NCBI GenBank assembly: GCA_902761605.1
Contig: CACWLC010000010.1
Coordinates: forward strand, 1-63,595
Reading direction: 5' to 3'
Origin: an uncultured Prevotellaceae bacterium
GTDB lineage: Bacteria; Bacteroidota; Bacteroidia; Bacteroidales; Bacteroidaceae
Length of the DNA: 63,595 nt
In this document: positions 7,036 to 19,243 of the stretch, piece after piece
Layout: every line of letters starts with the position of its first letter
Position numbering within the stretch: position 1 is the stretch's first letter
Program-made: the position numbers and the translations under genes
The notes under the pieces: generated by a model
Databases searched by the model: none
The model's input: only the letters and a program-made list of their open reading frames with translations
Told to the model about the DNA's origin: nothing

Positions 7036-8925
7036 TCAGTCGAATAATCGGTCTATATCTATCTGCGGAAGGATTGCGATCACAGGCTTGCCGTCGGGGG
7101 TATAATTTACGTTAGAACAAGCAAAAAGACTATTAATGAGATTATCCATCTCCTCATTGCCCAGAATCTGGCCGTAAGGCACGGCGGCACTACGGGCGAG
7201 ACTAAGAGCCACAGCACTACTCAGTTCTTCCGCCACAACCCTGCCCTTCTCTTCGGCATCGCTGACCATACGTCGCAGAAGCTGTACCGGGTCTATGCCC
7301 TCGATACCTGTGGGTATGCCGTTGATGGCAAAGGTGTTTCCTCCCAGGTCGCTGAGATCGAAACCAAGACTTGTAAGCATGGGTATGATTGTCTGGAAGG
7401 TCACAGCGTCGGAGGCAGACAACTGTATCGTCTCCGGAAAGAGCATCTTCTGTGTGTTCACCACCCTACTGCTCTGCTGCTGCATATACCTTTCATATAA
7501 TATACGTATATCGGCCCGGTGCTGGTCTATCACCATAAGTCCAGACTTCACAGCAGTCATGATATACCTGCCCTTATACTGATAATGAGCCGGTGATTTC
7601 TCTGCGATGACACTCTCAGCAGGAGAAATCTCCTGAGGTGCCATCGATCCAAAGAGATCATCTTCTCCTAGGATAGGATTGCCAGGCTCTCCTAGAGATT
7701 CTAGAGATCCTAGATTATCTAGGTTTTCTAGGATATCTTGATCGCCTTGATTATCCTTTGAGCCTAGCCCATCATAGAGTTCCTGCCACTGCGATGGCGC
7801 CTTCTGGCGATTATTCGAGGAAAATGGATTATAATCGGGATTATACGATACCTTCGGTGCAGAGAATCCTCCCTGACTTGGATCAAAGGCAGGTATCTCA
7901 GGCTTTCCTACGGTATCAAAATCGATCGTTGGAATCTCACAGAATTTCCCTATCGCATCCCTCACTGCCGCCATAAGGATCTGCCAGATGGCCTGCTCGT
8001 TCTCGAACTTTATCTCAGTCTTTACGGGATGGATATTCACATCGATATCTGCTGGGTTGACATCGAAATAGAGGAAATAAGGTATCTGCATGCCCTCCGG
8101 TATAAGACGGTCGTAGGCAGTGATGACAGCCTTATGGAAATAAGGATGCTTCATGTATCTGCCATTGACAAACAGATAGTCGCAGCCGCCCTTCTTCCTC
8201 GCTGCCTGGGGCTTGGCCACAAAACCGTATACCTTACAGATAGCGGTATCCACATTCACCGGCATAAGGTCGGAGCCATACTGCTTTCCGAATACGTCGG
8301 TGATACGCTGCAACAGACTGCCTGGCTTGAGGTTCAACAGCTCTGCACCGTTATGATAGAGTTCGAAACGGATATCGGGATAAACGAGAACGATACGTTC
8401 GAAGGCATTAAGGATATTCGTGAGTTCAGTGGCGTTGCTCTTAAGGAACTTCCTGCGTGCTGGGACATTATAAAAGAGGTTGTTGACCTTGAAGTGACTT
8501 CCCACAGGACAGGAAACGGGTTCCTGACTCGTAACCTTAGAGCCCGCAACACAGATAAGGGTACCTATCTCTTCATCGGCGGTACGTGTCATCAGTTCCA
8601 CCTGTGCCACAGCAGCGATGGAGGCAAGGGCCTCACCACGGAATCCCATAGTATGGAGGGAGAAGAGGTCGTCAGCCTTCTGTATCTTTGAGGTGGCATG
8701 ACGCTCAAAAGCCATACGGGCATCGGTCTCTGACATTCCCGTTCCGTCATCGATAACCTGGATGGATGTCCTTCCTGCATCAGCGACGAGCACCGTGATA
8801 CTCTTGGCTCCGGCATCAACGGAGTTCTCCACCAGCTCCTTTATCACCGAAGCAGGCCTCTGTATCACCTCACCAGCGGCTATCTGGTTAGCTACACTAT
8901 CTGGAAGCAATGAGATTATGTCCAT
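7036..8925 (-). CDS. mutL: DNA mismatch repair protein MutL
   Basis: MutL couples mismatch recognition by MutS to strand incision. The N-terminal GHKL ATPase is intact: [11 protein letters not shown] with Glu33/Asn34, DDGTGM, HATSKI and GFRGEAL. Residues of about 350-430 form a low-complexity linker that includes a period-9 DNA repeat (about residues 399-412, Leu every third residue). The C-terminal dimerisation domain is present, but the endonuclease motifs are degenerate: the DQHA(x)2E(x)4E site reads [12 protein letters not shown] at 467-478, with Ile in place of the first Glu, and the CPHGRP site reads TPDGKP at 609-614. It ends the clpP-to-mutL gene series, 16 bases after the OstA-like gene. 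Confidence 0.95.
   Translation of the reverse strand: MDIISLLPDSVANQIAAGEVIQRPASVIKELVENSVDAGAKSITVLVADAGRTSIQVIDDGTGMSETDARMAFERHATSKIQKADDLFSLHTMGFRGEALASIAAVAQVELMTRTADEEIGTLICVAGSKVTSQEPVSCPVGSHFKVNNLFYNVPARRKFLKSNATELTNILNAFERIVLVYPDIRFELYHNGAELLNLKPGSLLQRITDVFGKQYGSDLMPVNVDTAICKVYGFVAKPQAARKKGGCDYLFVNGRYMKHPYFHKAVITAYDRLIPEGMQIPYFLYFDVNPADIDVNIHPVKTEIKFENEQAIWQILMAAVRDAIGKFCEIPTIDFDTVGKPEIPAFDPSQGGFSAPKVSYNPDYNPFSSNNRQKAPSQWQELYDGLGSKDNQGDQDILENLDNLGSLESLGEPGNPILGEDDLFGSMAPQEISPAESVIAEKSPAHYQYKGRYIMTAVKSGLMVIDQHRADIRILYERYMQQQSSRVVNTQKMLFPETIQLSASDAVTFQTIIPMLTSLGFDLSDLGGNTFAINGIPTGIEGIDPVQLLRRMVSDAEEKGRVVAEELSSAVALSLARSAAVPYGQILGNEEMDNLINSLFACSNVNYTPDGKPVIAILPQIDIDRLFD
7692..7731. repeat. 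CTAG array with 9-nt period inside mutL
   Basis: CTAG occurs at 7692, 7701, 7710, 7719 and 7728, exactly 9 nt apart. An outlier at 7764 stays in the 9-nt phase and one at 7668 is 24 nt away. It encodes the xLx-type linker segment of MutL. Confidence 0.85.
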
Positions 8926-8941
8926 AGACTTCCCGTATTCT

Positions 8942-10552
8942 TTATTTTATACCTTTTATTTCTTCCTTCTTCTTAGGACGCCATTCAAAAATATCAAATC
9001 GGTCCTTCGGTCTGACATAGTCGTACCAAGCAAAACCTTTCAGATGTTTCTTATCCGCCGGAATCTGATTAAGCGGATACATCGTACCTGTGGTTTTCGG
9101 GGTCCACACGCTCTTCAGCTTCTGATTCTCAAGGAACATACGGAGCTCGGTAGTCTCCTGGTAGTTATAGATGATAGCCACACTGTCACCCTCCTCGAAA
9201 TAATATCCGATGAGCACATTGTCCTTTGCCTGTGCCTCACGGATCTTACCCTCGTTGAAATAGGCAAACATCTCTTTCGACGACACCTGGTTATATAGGG
9301 TGGAATCGCTTTTCAACTGTTGGATGGAGAAGGCATTATTGATAACATGGGCCCTGTTGATGACGGAGTCTTTGAGGAACACCTGTATCTCATCGCCCAG
9401 AAGCTGTTGGTTGATGTTCCATACTATCGGGTCCTTGAACATCGTCATACAGGAGTCGAGGGAGTTGTATACCAGTGAGTCACATACCGCCTGGACGTCT
9501 TTACGAAATGCCCGCACATGATGGAAGGCATAGACCTTACGGTATACAGAGTCGGTCTCGATATTGAATGTCACCACCTTGAAGGTATCGGCATGCATAA
9601 AGAGGGAGTCGCCCTGCGAGAAATCAATGGCTACGGCACTGTCTGTACAGAGCGCAAAACCGGTATGTTCGTAGTACTCTCCGTAGTTACCGGTGAGTTT
9701 GTTCTTGTTTACTGAGTCAACAAAGACCACATCACGGAAAGCCTTGCTGATACCTTGTTTGCTGTCGTACCACACGCTGTCGCCAACCATCATCTTACCC
9801 TGGTTATTGAGCACCGAACGTTCCATAAGCCGCGCCTGTTCGTTCTTGGTGTCGTAATAGCCTTGCTCAGAGTAGATAGTGCTTTCGCCGGAGGTGATAT
9901 GCGAAGGACCTACGATATGCGCCATGGAGTTGGCATTGTCGTAATATAAGGTGTCGGTGGTGAGATAGAACTTCGGACTCTGCATCTTCACGTCGTAGTT
10001 GAATACCGACATCTTACTCTTGGTGTTATACTCTCCCCAGTCAGAGGTGAGTGTGGTATTACCGTCAACCATCTTTCCGCCCTCGAAGAAATAGGCATTG
10101 TCATAGAGACGGTCGAAATCGAGACTGTCGGTATACAGGGTGGTCTTACGGTTCTTCAGGATGACATTATACCGGGCTCTGGCTATCTGTTCGTTACCAT
10201 CATAATAGGCATAATCACTAACCAACGACAACGTATCACCCTGGTACATCTTCACATGTCCGAAAGCCTCGAAGGAGTTGCTTGCCTCATAGAAATATGC
10301 GCTGTCACAATATAGTCTCGCTCCGGCATGGGTAAAATGTACTTTCCCGTTCAGTATCGTAGCATCAGGATTCCTGTATTGATCGAAATGCAATACATCA
10401 GCATGAACCAGATAGACACGTTTGTCCTGTGTCTTTGCCGTCCTGGCAGGACGTTTACGGGCCTTACGGTTCTTCTGCGCATCTGCCATTCCAAAACAAA
10501 ACAGCAGAACAACCGCCATCAATATCATTGTTAACTTGCTTCTCCCTTGCAT
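8942..10552 (-). CDS. OstA/LptA-like envelope protein
   Basis: This 536-residue protein has an N-terminal signal peptide (hydrophobic [14 protein letters not shown], cleavage near ADAQ) and a basic stretch after it. The body is a long series of OstA/LptA-type beta repeats: '[24 protein letters not shown]', then repeated 'Y(Y)D...A' blocks such as [21 protein letters not shown] and [20 protein letters not shown]. It is probably a periplasmic conduit for lipopolysaccharide transport to the outer membrane, working with LptB (20714-21535), but is much longer than E. coli LptA. It sits between a PPIase gene (16 bases) and mutL (16 bases). Confidence 0.8.
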   Translation of the reverse strand: MQGRSKLTMILMAVVLLFCFGMADAQKNRKARKRPARTAKTQDKRVYLVHADVLHFDQYRNPDATILNGKVHFTHAGARLYCDSAYFYEASNSFEAFGHVKMYQGDTLSLVSDYAYYDGNEQIARARYNVILKNRKTTLYTDSLDFDRLYDNAYFFEGGKMVDGNTTLTSDWGEYNTKSKMSVFNYDVKMQSPKFYLTTDTLYYDNANSMAHIVGPSHITSGESTIYSEQGYYDTKNEQARLMERSVLNNQGKMMVGDSVWYDSKQGISKAFRDVVFVDSVNKNKLTGNYGEYYEHTGFALCTDSAVAIDFSQGDSLFMHADTFKVVTFNIETDSVYRKVYAFHHVRAFRKDVQAVCDSLVYNSLDSCMTMFKDPIVWNINQQLLGDEIQVFLKDSVINRAHVINNAFSIQQLKSDSTLYNQVSSKEMFAYFNEGKIREAQAKDNVLIGYYFEEGDSVAIIYNYQETTELRMFLENQKLKSVWTPKTTGTMYPLNQIPADKKHLKGFAWYDYVRPKDRFDIFEWRPKKKEEIKGIK

Positions 10553-10568
10553 CTCCCTTGCTACGATA

Positions 10569-11987
10569 TTACTTCACCCAGCCTTCGTACTCGAACTTAC
10601 AGTCCTTATAATTGTCATTCAACCTCGTGTATACACCCTTGATCTTCTCCACTACCCACTGATGGATCTTCTCCTCACGGCGCTTGTTGAGGACCACATC
10701 CTTCAGTACCTGGAAATCCTCACCGATAGTTGCCCTGTGACCATCAATACGGTTCTTGAGCTTTGCAATGACACATACGGTCTTTCCCTTCTGGTTGATC
10801 ATCTGGAAAGAACTGGATATCTGCCCTACCTTCATGGTGTCGACAACCTTAGCCACCTCTGGTGGGAGGTCTTGCATCTGGAAACGTGAGGTGATACGTC
10901 CGTACTGCATCTGGGAGTTTGACATCAGACCTTTGTTACTGCGGGTCTCCTTATCATCGGAGATAAGTGATGCTCCATCCTCGAAAGTGAACTTACCCTC
11001 ACGGATATCCGATGCAATGGAGTCAAGACGACTCAAAGCACTTTCGATGGCCTTGTCAGAGACAACAGGCTTCTTAAGGATATGACGCACATTGACCTTG
11101 TCACCACGCTTCTCGATAAGCTGGATGATGTGGAAACCGAACTCTGACTCCACAATCTTAGAAATCTTCTTCGGGTCAGTGAGGTTAAAGGCCACTGTAG
11201 CGAAAGCAGGGTCGAGGGTTCCACGACCTACGAGTCCCAGCTCTCCACCGCGACGGGCTGTTCCAGGGTCCTCGGAATACAGACGGGCAAGGGTCTGGAA
11301 CGATGACTCTCCCTTGTTCACACGGTCTGTATACTCACGGAGCTCATCCTTAACACGATTGATCTCCTCTGCCTCGATACGTGGGGTCTGACAGATGATC
11401 TGTACCTCTACCTCAGTAGGAACGAAGGGAAGACTGTCCTGTGGGAGGTTAGAGAAATGACGACGTACATCGGCAGGCGTGACAGTGATGTCTTCCACGA
11501 GCTTCTGTTTCATCTTCTGAACCTTCTGACGGTTCTTAAACTCATCGCGCATCTCATTACGCATCTGAGTGATCGACTGGTGCTTATATTCCTCCAGACG
11601 CTCACGGGAACCGTCAACCATCTCCAGCCAGTAGTTGATCTGCTGTTCTACATCCTGTGCCACATCGGCATCGGTAACCTCGATACTGTCGATATCTGCC
11701 TGATGAACGAAGAGCTTCTGAACAGCTATCTGCTCGGGAATGGCACAGTCGGGGTCGCCGTTCCATTTCACACCCTCCATTGCTGCCTGCATACGCATGC
11801 TCTCTACGTCAGACTTCAGGATAGCCTCATCACCAACCACCCATATCACCTCGTCGATGATACTGTGGGCTGGTGTAATGGAGTCGTTATCCTCCGGTGT
11901 AGCCTGAAAAGAACCAGGTACTGTGGCGATGCCCATAAGGGGTATTGACACCATGATGGGCAATATAAACTTTCTCGTTAGTTTCAT
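10569..11987 (-). CDS. SurA-like periplasmic peptidylprolyl isomerase
   Basis: This chaperone/PPIase probably assists folding of outer-membrane proteins. The 472 residues carry a signal peptide (first 30 or so), a SurA-type N-terminal helical region (IIDEVIWVVGDEAILKSDVE), and a parvulin domain around 190-290 (YSEDPGTARRGGELGLVGRG, then SEFGFHIIQLIEKRGDKVNV). A second, more degenerate rotamase-like region follows (VRHILKKPVVSDKAI). The start overlaps the upstream PPIase stop as ATGA, so translation is coupled. Confidence 0.88.
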   Translation of the reverse strand: MKLTRKFILPIMVSIPLMGIATVPGSFQATPEDNDSITPAHSIIDEVIWVVGDEAILKSDVESMRMQAAMEGVKWNGDPDCAIPEQIAVQKLFVHQADIDSIEVTDADVAQDVEQQINYWLEMVDGSRERLEEYKHQSITQMRNEMRDEFKNRQKVQKMKQKLVEDITVTPADVRRHFSNLPQDSLPFVPTEVEVQIICQTPRIEAEEINRVKDELREYTDRVNKGESSFQTLARLYSEDPGTARRGGELGLVGRGTLDPAFATVAFNLTDPKKISKIVESEFGFHIIQLIEKRGDKVNVRHILKKPVVSDKAIESALSRLDSIASDIREGKFTFEDGASLISDDKETRSNKGLMSNSQMQYGRITSRFQMQDLPPEVAKVVDTMKVGQISSSFQMINQKGKTVCVIAKLKNRIDGHRATIGEDFQVLKDVVLNKRREEKIHQWVVEKIKGVYTRLNDNYKDCKFEYEGWVK

Positions 11988-13429
11988 TTATGATTATTAA
12001 CTGTTTTCAAAACTTCCTTGTTTACTGTTACAGGATAACGGCGACGGAGGTCGTAGACCCAGGCTTTCTCAAGCATGTCCTGATAGTCGGAGACTACCTG
12101 TCCACGTACGTCGGTATAGTCCTGGGGACCTTTCTTCAACTTCTTACCATATACAGCATCTATAGGATAATCCTTTTTGATGGCAACATCAACAGGCTTC
12201 GCAGAGGATGCCACCTTGAAGACAAGACTGTCAACGGTTCGGTTGTCACCGACCTTGAAGATTCCTTTTTCCACACGGATACGGATGACGGAGTCGGGAT
12301 TGAAGGTCTTGCGCAAGGCTTCTGCCCACTGGTCGAAGGGGAGTTTCTTTACACATTTCTTCACTGCCTTGACATCTTCCTTGTCCTTCACGTGATAGGC
12401 AATACCCTTATAACGGGGCTCAGACCATGCATAGTCTTTCTTGTGGTCCTTGAAATAGGCTGCCAAACCGGCTTCATCTTTTGCAGCCTTGTCCCACACC
12501 TCACGGTTGCTGATCTCGTAAAGCAACAGTCCATCATGATATTCCTGTATCAGGTACTTCATCTCGGGGTCAGTAGCACTGAGGGAGTCTGCCTTATTAG
12601 CCATCACATTCTCCTTTGTAAGCTTACCATTGGAGCTATCCACGATATCACGGACCTTCTGTTCTGCGATACGTTCACGGATACCACGCTGTTCGATGCT
12701 CTTCACGATGGTGTTCTTAAGGGAATCGAAGGGCTCCAACTGTTTCCGGTCTTTCATCAGGATGATATGATATCCCAATGGTGAGAGGAACGGCCTGCTC
12801 ATCTGACCCTTCTGCAGAGCATAGGCCTCGTCCTCAAACTCCTTGAAGGTCTGTCCTGGGGCTATCCATGTAGGCAGGGCCCCACCATTGACAGCGGTAG
12901 CCTTGTCGTCAGACACTTTCTTCGCCAACTCAGCGAAGTCGGCACCTGTTCTCAGGGCATTATAGATGGAGTCAATACGGTTCTTTAAGATATTCTGCTC
13001 TGCCTGTGTGGCCTTGGTAGAGAGCGAGAGGAAGATATGTGCGGGGAGCACCAGTCCCTTAGGACCTATCATCTCCTTAGTACGTTCGTACATCTGTCTT
13101 GCCTCTGCAAGCACGTCAGCATCGGTAACCATAGCAGGACGTACCTGCTGGTCACGATACAAGGCAAACTCTTCCTTAAAGGATGTCATCGTATCAAGAC
13201 GTGCATCAAGAGCCGCTGCCACCTTCAACTTATAGTTCATAAAGAGCTCAACATACTCATCGACGCTTTTCTTGTCGATCACTCCCTCGCCATTATTCTT
13301 GTTAAAAGAGTACTCGAACTCCGACCTCGGCACCGGTACACCGTTGACAGTCATGATGACAGGATCAGCAGTCTGCGCCTTAAGTGCGGCACACACACTG
13401 ACAGCCACCAGAAGAAACAGCTTCCTCAT
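11984..13429 (-). CDS. Parvulin-type peptidylprolyl isomerase
   Basis: This second periplasmic PPIase has 481 residues from the start at MRKLFLLVAVS. The open frame extends another 56 codons upstream, but that part would lie inside the end of guaB and lacks a signal peptide; the chosen ATG begins a clean signal peptide 4 bases after the guaB stop. The N-terminal region resembles SurA (NGVPVPRSEFEYSFNKN). A rotamase domain lies around 125-240 (KVSDDKATAVNGGALPTW, SPLGYHIILMKDRK). Its stop overlaps the next PPIase start. The two isomerases probably act in sequence on exported proteins. Confidence 0.88.
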   Translation of the reverse strand: MRKLFLLVAVSVCAALKAQTADPVIMTVNGVPVPRSEFEYSFNKNNGEGVIDKKSVDEYVELFMNYKLKVAAALDARLDTMTSFKEEFALYRDQQVRPAMVTDADVLAEARQMYERTKEMIGPKGLVLPAHIFLSLSTKATQAEQNILKNRIDSIYNALRTGADFAELAKKVSDDKATAVNGGALPTWIAPGQTFKEFEDEAYALQKGQMSRPFLSPLGYHIILMKDRKQLEPFDSLKNTIVKSIEQRGIRERIAEQKVRDIVDSSNGKLTKENVMANKADSLSATDPEMKYLIQEYHDGLLLYEISNREVWDKAAKDEAGLAAYFKDHKKDYAWSEPRYKGIAYHVKDKEDVKAVKKCVKKLPFDQWAEALRKTFNPDSVIRIRVEKGIFKVGDNRTVDSLVFKVASSAKPVDVAIKKDYPIDAVYGKKLKKGPQDYTDVRGQVVSDYQDMLEKAWVYDLRRRYPVTVNKEVLKTVNNHK

Positions 13430-13433
13430 CTTA

Positions 13434-14951
<1,518 letters not shown>

Positions 14952-14956
<5 letters not shown>

Positions 14957-17135
14957 TTGCCATTTCAGAGAGGAATTTGATTCTAACCAATCTGATTTCG
15001 TCCTCCGAATAGTCCTCACCGAGTTCATCCTGAGCCACACTCAGTCTGTCGGTATCCGACTCTGCGAAGTAGTCATATATATCATCAATATGATCCTCGT
15101 CCATCACCTCCTCAAGGAAATAGTCGATATTCAGCTTGGTACCGCTATATACTATCGCCTCTATCTCGTCGAGCAGTTCCTCGAAGTCTATGCCCTGGGC
15201 ATTAGCGATATCGTCGAGGGCTATCTGACGGTCAATGCTCTGGATGATCTTTACCTTCAACATCGACTTCTTGGCAACGGTACGCACACGGAGGTCTACC
15301 TGTCGTTCTATCTCATTCTCCTCGCAGTATTTTGCGATGAGGTCAACGAACTCCTTAGCGTAAGGCTGTTTCACCTTACCCTCGCCCACTCCCTGGATAT
15401 TCTTCAGCTCCTCGAGGGTCACAGGATAATCGGTGGCCATCTGATCGATGCTTACATCCTGGAAGATGACATATGGAGGACGCTGCATACGCTTCGACAC
15501 CTTCTTACGGAGGTCTCGGAGCATAGCACAAAGTGTGGGATCAAGAGCTCCGGAACCTCCTTCATGATCGGAAGAGGAGTCGTAGTCATCGCTGAACTCG
15601 GCGTCCTTGACAATCATAAACGACTTCGGTGACTTGATGAACTTCTTTCCTGCCGCCGTAATCTTCAACAGTCCGTAGTTCTCTACATCCTTCTTCAGAT
15701 AACCGGCAATGAGAGCCTGACGGATAACAGGGTTCCAGATCTTATCATCGTCATCCTCACCGATACCGAACTCATCGAGCTCGTGATGCTTATGTGCGAG
15801 GATCTCTTCTGTCTCCTTACCCATGATGAAGTCGATAACATAATCGCTACGGAAGTTCTCCTTGACGAGCATAACGACCTTCAAGACGGTAACCAACTGG
15901 TTCATTGCCTCAATCTTTGTCTTCGGATGCAGACAGTTGTCGCAATTGCCACAGTTATCCTTGTCGTAGGTTTCACCAAAATAGTGGAGGAGCATCTTTC
16001 TACGACATACGCTCGTCTCGGCATAGGCAGCCGTCTCTACGAGCAGCTGACGACCTATATCCTGCTCTGCCACAGGCTTTCCCTCCATGAACTTCTCCAG
16101 TTTGTCAAGATCCTTGCTGGAATAGAATGCCAGACAGATTCCCTCACCGCCATCACGACCGGCACGACCTGTCTCCTGATAGTATCCCTCCAGCGACTTG
16201 GGGATATCATAATGGATCACAAAGCGCACATCGGGTTTATCGATACCCATACCGAAGGCGATGGTAGCCACTATCACGTCGATATCCTCCATAAGGAAGG
16301 CATCCTGTGTCTGGGTCCTCGTGGAAGAGTCAAGACCTGCGTGATAAGCCGCGGCCTTGATATCATTGGCTCTAAGGATAGCAGCCAACTCTTCTACCTT
16401 CTTTCGCGAGAGACAGTAGATGATACCGCTCTTGCCGGGGTGCTGCTTGATGAATTTTATTATGTCCTTGTCCACATCCTTGGTCTTAGGACGTACCTCA
16501 TAGTAGAGGTTGGGACGGTTGAAGGAACTCTTAAACTCCGTGGCATCCTGTATTCCCAGATTCTTCTTGATATCCGAACGTACCTTGTCTGTTGCCGTTG
16601 CCGTGAGGGCAATGATAGGTGCACGACCTATCTCATCGACAATAGGACGGATACGACGGTACTCAGGACGGAAGTCATGACCCCACTCTGAGATACAGTG
16701 TGCCTCATCGACGGCATAGAAGGATATCTTCACCGACTTCAGGAACTCCACATTGTCTTCCTTCGTCAACGACTCTGGGGCGACATACAACAGTTTCGTG
16801 TGCCCTGCAAGGATATCGGTCTTCACCTGATCTATCGCCGCCTTGTTGAGCGAAGAGTTAAGGTAGTGGGCAGTGCCCTCATGTTCACTGAGGTTAGTAA
16901 TGACATCCACCTGGTTCTTCATCAGTGCTATCAACGGTGATATCACTATCGCAGTGCCTTCCATCAACAATGACGGCAACTGGTAACAGAGGGATTTTCC
17001 TCCACCAGTAGGCATCAGCACGAAGGTATCCTTACCGTCGAGCAGGTTTTGAATGATTCGTTCCTGGTCACCCTTGAATTTATCAAATCCAAAGTATTTC
17101 TTTAATGCTTCTGTAAGATTGATCTTCTGGGGCAT
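14952..17135 (-). CDS. recQ: ATP-dependent DNA helicase RecQ
   Basis: This 3'-5' DNA helicase serves recombination and stalled-fork repair. The helicase core has Walker A MPTGGGKSLCYQLP (Lys47), DEAH within VDEAHCISEWGHDFRPEYRR, and motif VI QETGRAGRDG. The RQC region keeps the zinc-binding cysteines (CRRKMLLHYFGE, then CGNCDNC). An HRDC domain follows near residues 530-610. At 727 residues it carries an additional C-terminal stretch beyond HRDC (ARALDD-like helix-turn-helix and an acidic tail), longer than E. coli RecQ. It lies between clpX (60 bases) and guaB. Confidence 0.95.
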
Positions 17136-17163
17136 AAATCTCTTTTTTCGTTAATAAATAGGC

Positions 17164-17198
17164 CTTATTATTATCATTTATTCTTTATCATTTAATTA
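17164..17198. repeat. 7-nt array (TTATCAT type) overlapping the clpX stop codon
   Basis: CTTATTA, TTATCAT, TTATTCT, TTATCAT, TTAATTA in unbroken 7-nt phase. The last unit contains the clpX stop. The same word occurs at 6773-6800 and 43643-43677. Confidence 0.75.
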
Positions 17199-18416
17199 TG
17201 ATGCCAGTCTCTGCAGATTCGACTTCTCCAACTGTTTCTTCACATACTCCGCAGTAACCTCAAATTTCTTTATCTTACGCGAAGGGCCGTCGAACATCAT
17301 GTCCATCATAACATTCTCCACAATAGAACGCAGACCACGGGCACCGAGCTTATACTCCATAGCCTTGTCTACGATAGCCTGAAGAGCATCTTCAGTAAAC
17401 GAAAGTGAGATACCATCCATCTCAAACAGCTTTACATACTGACGTACGATAGAGTTTTTCGGCTCGGTAAGAATCTTCTCCAGTGCCTCACGATCGAGTG
17501 GGTTAAGATATGTGAGAACAGGCAGACGACCAATCAGCTCAGGGATCAGTCCAAAGGACTTCAGGTCCTGAGGCGCGATATACTGCATCATGTTGGCCTT
17601 GTCAATTTTAGCGACATTTGTCACACTGTTATAACCTACCACGTGGGTGTTCATACGCTGGGCTATCTTCCTCTCGATACCATCGAAGGCACCACCGCAG
17701 ATAAAGAGGATATTACGGGTGTCTACCTTTATATACTCCTGATCCGGATGCTTACGGCCTCCCTTGGGTGGAACATTCACATCGGTACCCTCCAACAGTT
17801 TCAACAGTCCCTGCTGCACTCCCTCACCACTAACATCACGGGTGATGGAGGCATTGTCCTGCTTACGGGCCAGTTTGTCGATTTCATCGATAAAGACAAT
17901 ACCTCTCTGCGCTGTCTCTACATCATAGTCTGCCACCTGAAGCAGACGGCTCAGGATACTCTCCACATCCTCGCCCACATATCCGGCCTCGGTGAATACC
18001 GTGGCGTCAACGATGGTGAAAGGTACGTCGAGAAGACGGGCGATAGTCCTTGCAAGGAGGGTCTTGCCGGTACCGGTAGAACCAACCATGATGACATTAC
18101 TCTTCTCAATCTCCACACCGTCTTTGTCTGCAGGCTGCTGCAGTCTCTTATAGTGGTTATATACTGCCACCGACAGGAATCGCTTTGCCTCATCCTGTCC
18201 GATGACATATTCATCAAGATACTTCTTTATCTCCTGTGGCTTGGGAACCTTCAAGGCATTACCCTTCTTCTTTCCATTAGGAGCCAGGAAGTCATGCTCC
18301 TGCAGGATCCTGTAAGCCTGCTCAGTGCAGTTCTCACAGATATACCCGTTGATACCAGTTATCAACAGTTTAACCTCCTTGTCTGTCCTTCCACAGAAAC
18401 TACAAGCTTTCTTCAC
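17196..18416 (-). CDS. clpX: ClpXP protease ATPase subunit ClpX
   Basis: This AAA+ unfoldase feeds substrates to ClpP. The 406 residues begin with the zinc-binding domain (Cys5, Cys8, Cys27, Cys30). Walker A is GSTGTGKT, Walker B VFIDEIDK, and the pore loop GYVGED. The sensor/arginine-finger region includes [11 protein letters not shown]. It is 25 bases after clpP and transcribed with it. Confidence 0.97.
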   Translation of the reverse strand: MKKACSFCGRTDKEVKLLITGINGYICENCTEQAYRILQEHDFLAPNGKKKGNALKVPKPQEIKKYLDEYVIGQDEAKRFLSVAVYNHYKRLQQPADKDGVEIEKSNVIMVGSTGTGKTLLARTIARLLDVPFTIVDATVFTEAGYVGEDVESILSRLLQVADYDVETAQRGIVFIDEIDKLARKQDNASITRDVSGEGVQQGLLKLLEGTDVNVPPKGGRKHPDQEYIKVDTRNILFICGGAFDGIERKIAQRMNTHVVGYNSVTNVAKIDKANMMQYIAPQDLKSFGLIPELIGRLPVLTYLNPLDREALEKILTEPKNSIVRQYVKLFEMDGISLSFTEDALQAIVDKAMEYKLGARGLRSIVENVMMDMMFDGPSRKIKKFEVTAEYVKKQLEKSNLQRLAS

Positions 18417-18441
18417 TATACTCTTTTTTATTTTGATCTTT

Positions 18442-19107
18442 TTATTTCCTCTTCAGCACATTGTCAATCATACCATACTCCTTAGCCTCTTCCGCAGTCA
18501 TCCAGTAGTTACGGTCAGAATCAGCATACACCTTATCATATGGTGTGTGAGAGTGGTCTGAGATAATAGTATACAACTCCTTCTTGAACTTCAGGATCTC
18601 CTTCGCCTCAATCTCGATATCAGAAGCCTGACCCTGCACACCGCCAAGAGGCTGGTGAATCATCACACGACTGTGAGGCAGTGCAGAACGCTTTCCCTCT
18701 GTTCCGGCCACGAGCAGGACAGCACCCATAGAGGCAGCCATACCAGTACAGATAGTTGCCACATCACTGCTGATGAACTGCATGGTATCGTAGATTCCCA
18801 GTCCTGCGGTAACACTTCCGCCAGGAGAGTTGATATATATTGAGATATCCTTACCAGAATCCACAGAGTCGAGATACAACAACTGGGCCTGGAGGGTATT
18901 GGCGGTATAGTCGTCTATCTGTGTGCCGAGGAAAATGATGCGGTCCATCATCAGACGTGAGAACACGTCCATCTGTGTCACGTTCAACTGACGCTCCTCA
19001 AGGATATATGGGTTCAGGTACTGTGCCTGAGCCTTCATGACATCATCGAGCGTCATTCCGTCCATTCCTAAATGCCCTACGGCATATTTTCTAAAATCAT
19101 TCTTCAT
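18442..19107 (-). CDS. clpP: ATP-dependent Clp protease proteolytic subunit ClpP
   Basis: This serine protease forms the proteolytic chamber of ClpXP. The 221 residues have the catalytic Ser126 in [11 protein letters not shown] and His151 in MIHQPLGG; the Asp lies in the DSDRNYWMT segment near the C-terminus. The hydrophobic oxyanion strand [14 protein letters not shown] is intact. The promoter (19182-19189) is bracketed by a long inverted repeat. Confidence 0.97.
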   Translation of the reverse strand: MKNDFRKYAVGHLGMDGMTLDDVMKAQAQYLNPYILEERQLNVTQMDVFSRLMMDRIIFLGTQIDDYTANTLQAQLLYLDSVDSGKDISIYINSPGGSVTAGLGIYDTMQFISSDVATICTGMAASMGAVLLVAGTEGKRSALPHSRVMIHQPLGGVQGQASDIEIEAKEILKFKKELYTIISDHSHTPYDKVYADSDRNYWMTAEEAKEYGMIDNVLKRK

Positions 19108-19148
19108 AACTATTCACTTTTCTATATTCACTTTTCATTATGAAAAAA

Positions 19149-19208
19149 GGTTATCGACCTTTTTATCTCGTGATTGGGACACAAAGATAATCAAAAAAGT
19201 CGATAACC
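19149..19208. promoter_or_regulatory. Inverted repeat flanking the clpP promoter, possible operator
   Basis: GGTTATCGACCTTTTT at 19149-19164 faces AAAAAAGTCGATAACC at 19193-19208, matching at 15 of 16 positions. The 28-base spacer holds the clpP -7 element (TATCTTTG, minus strand, 19182-19189). One half-site therefore lies between -33 and -7 and the other just downstream of the expected start of transcription. A hairpin in the mRNA is unlikely because the first arm would not be transcribed. Confidence 0.6.
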
Positions 19209-19243
19209 CATCAAAAAATGGAGTTATTTTTTCGTAAAAAAGC

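Noticed and set aside
15783-16691. A 302-codon open frame opposite recQ, and similar ones opposite tig (19673-20566) and clpX (17643-18485)
   Set aside because: These mirror strongly conserved genes and encode no recognisable protein; they are shadows.
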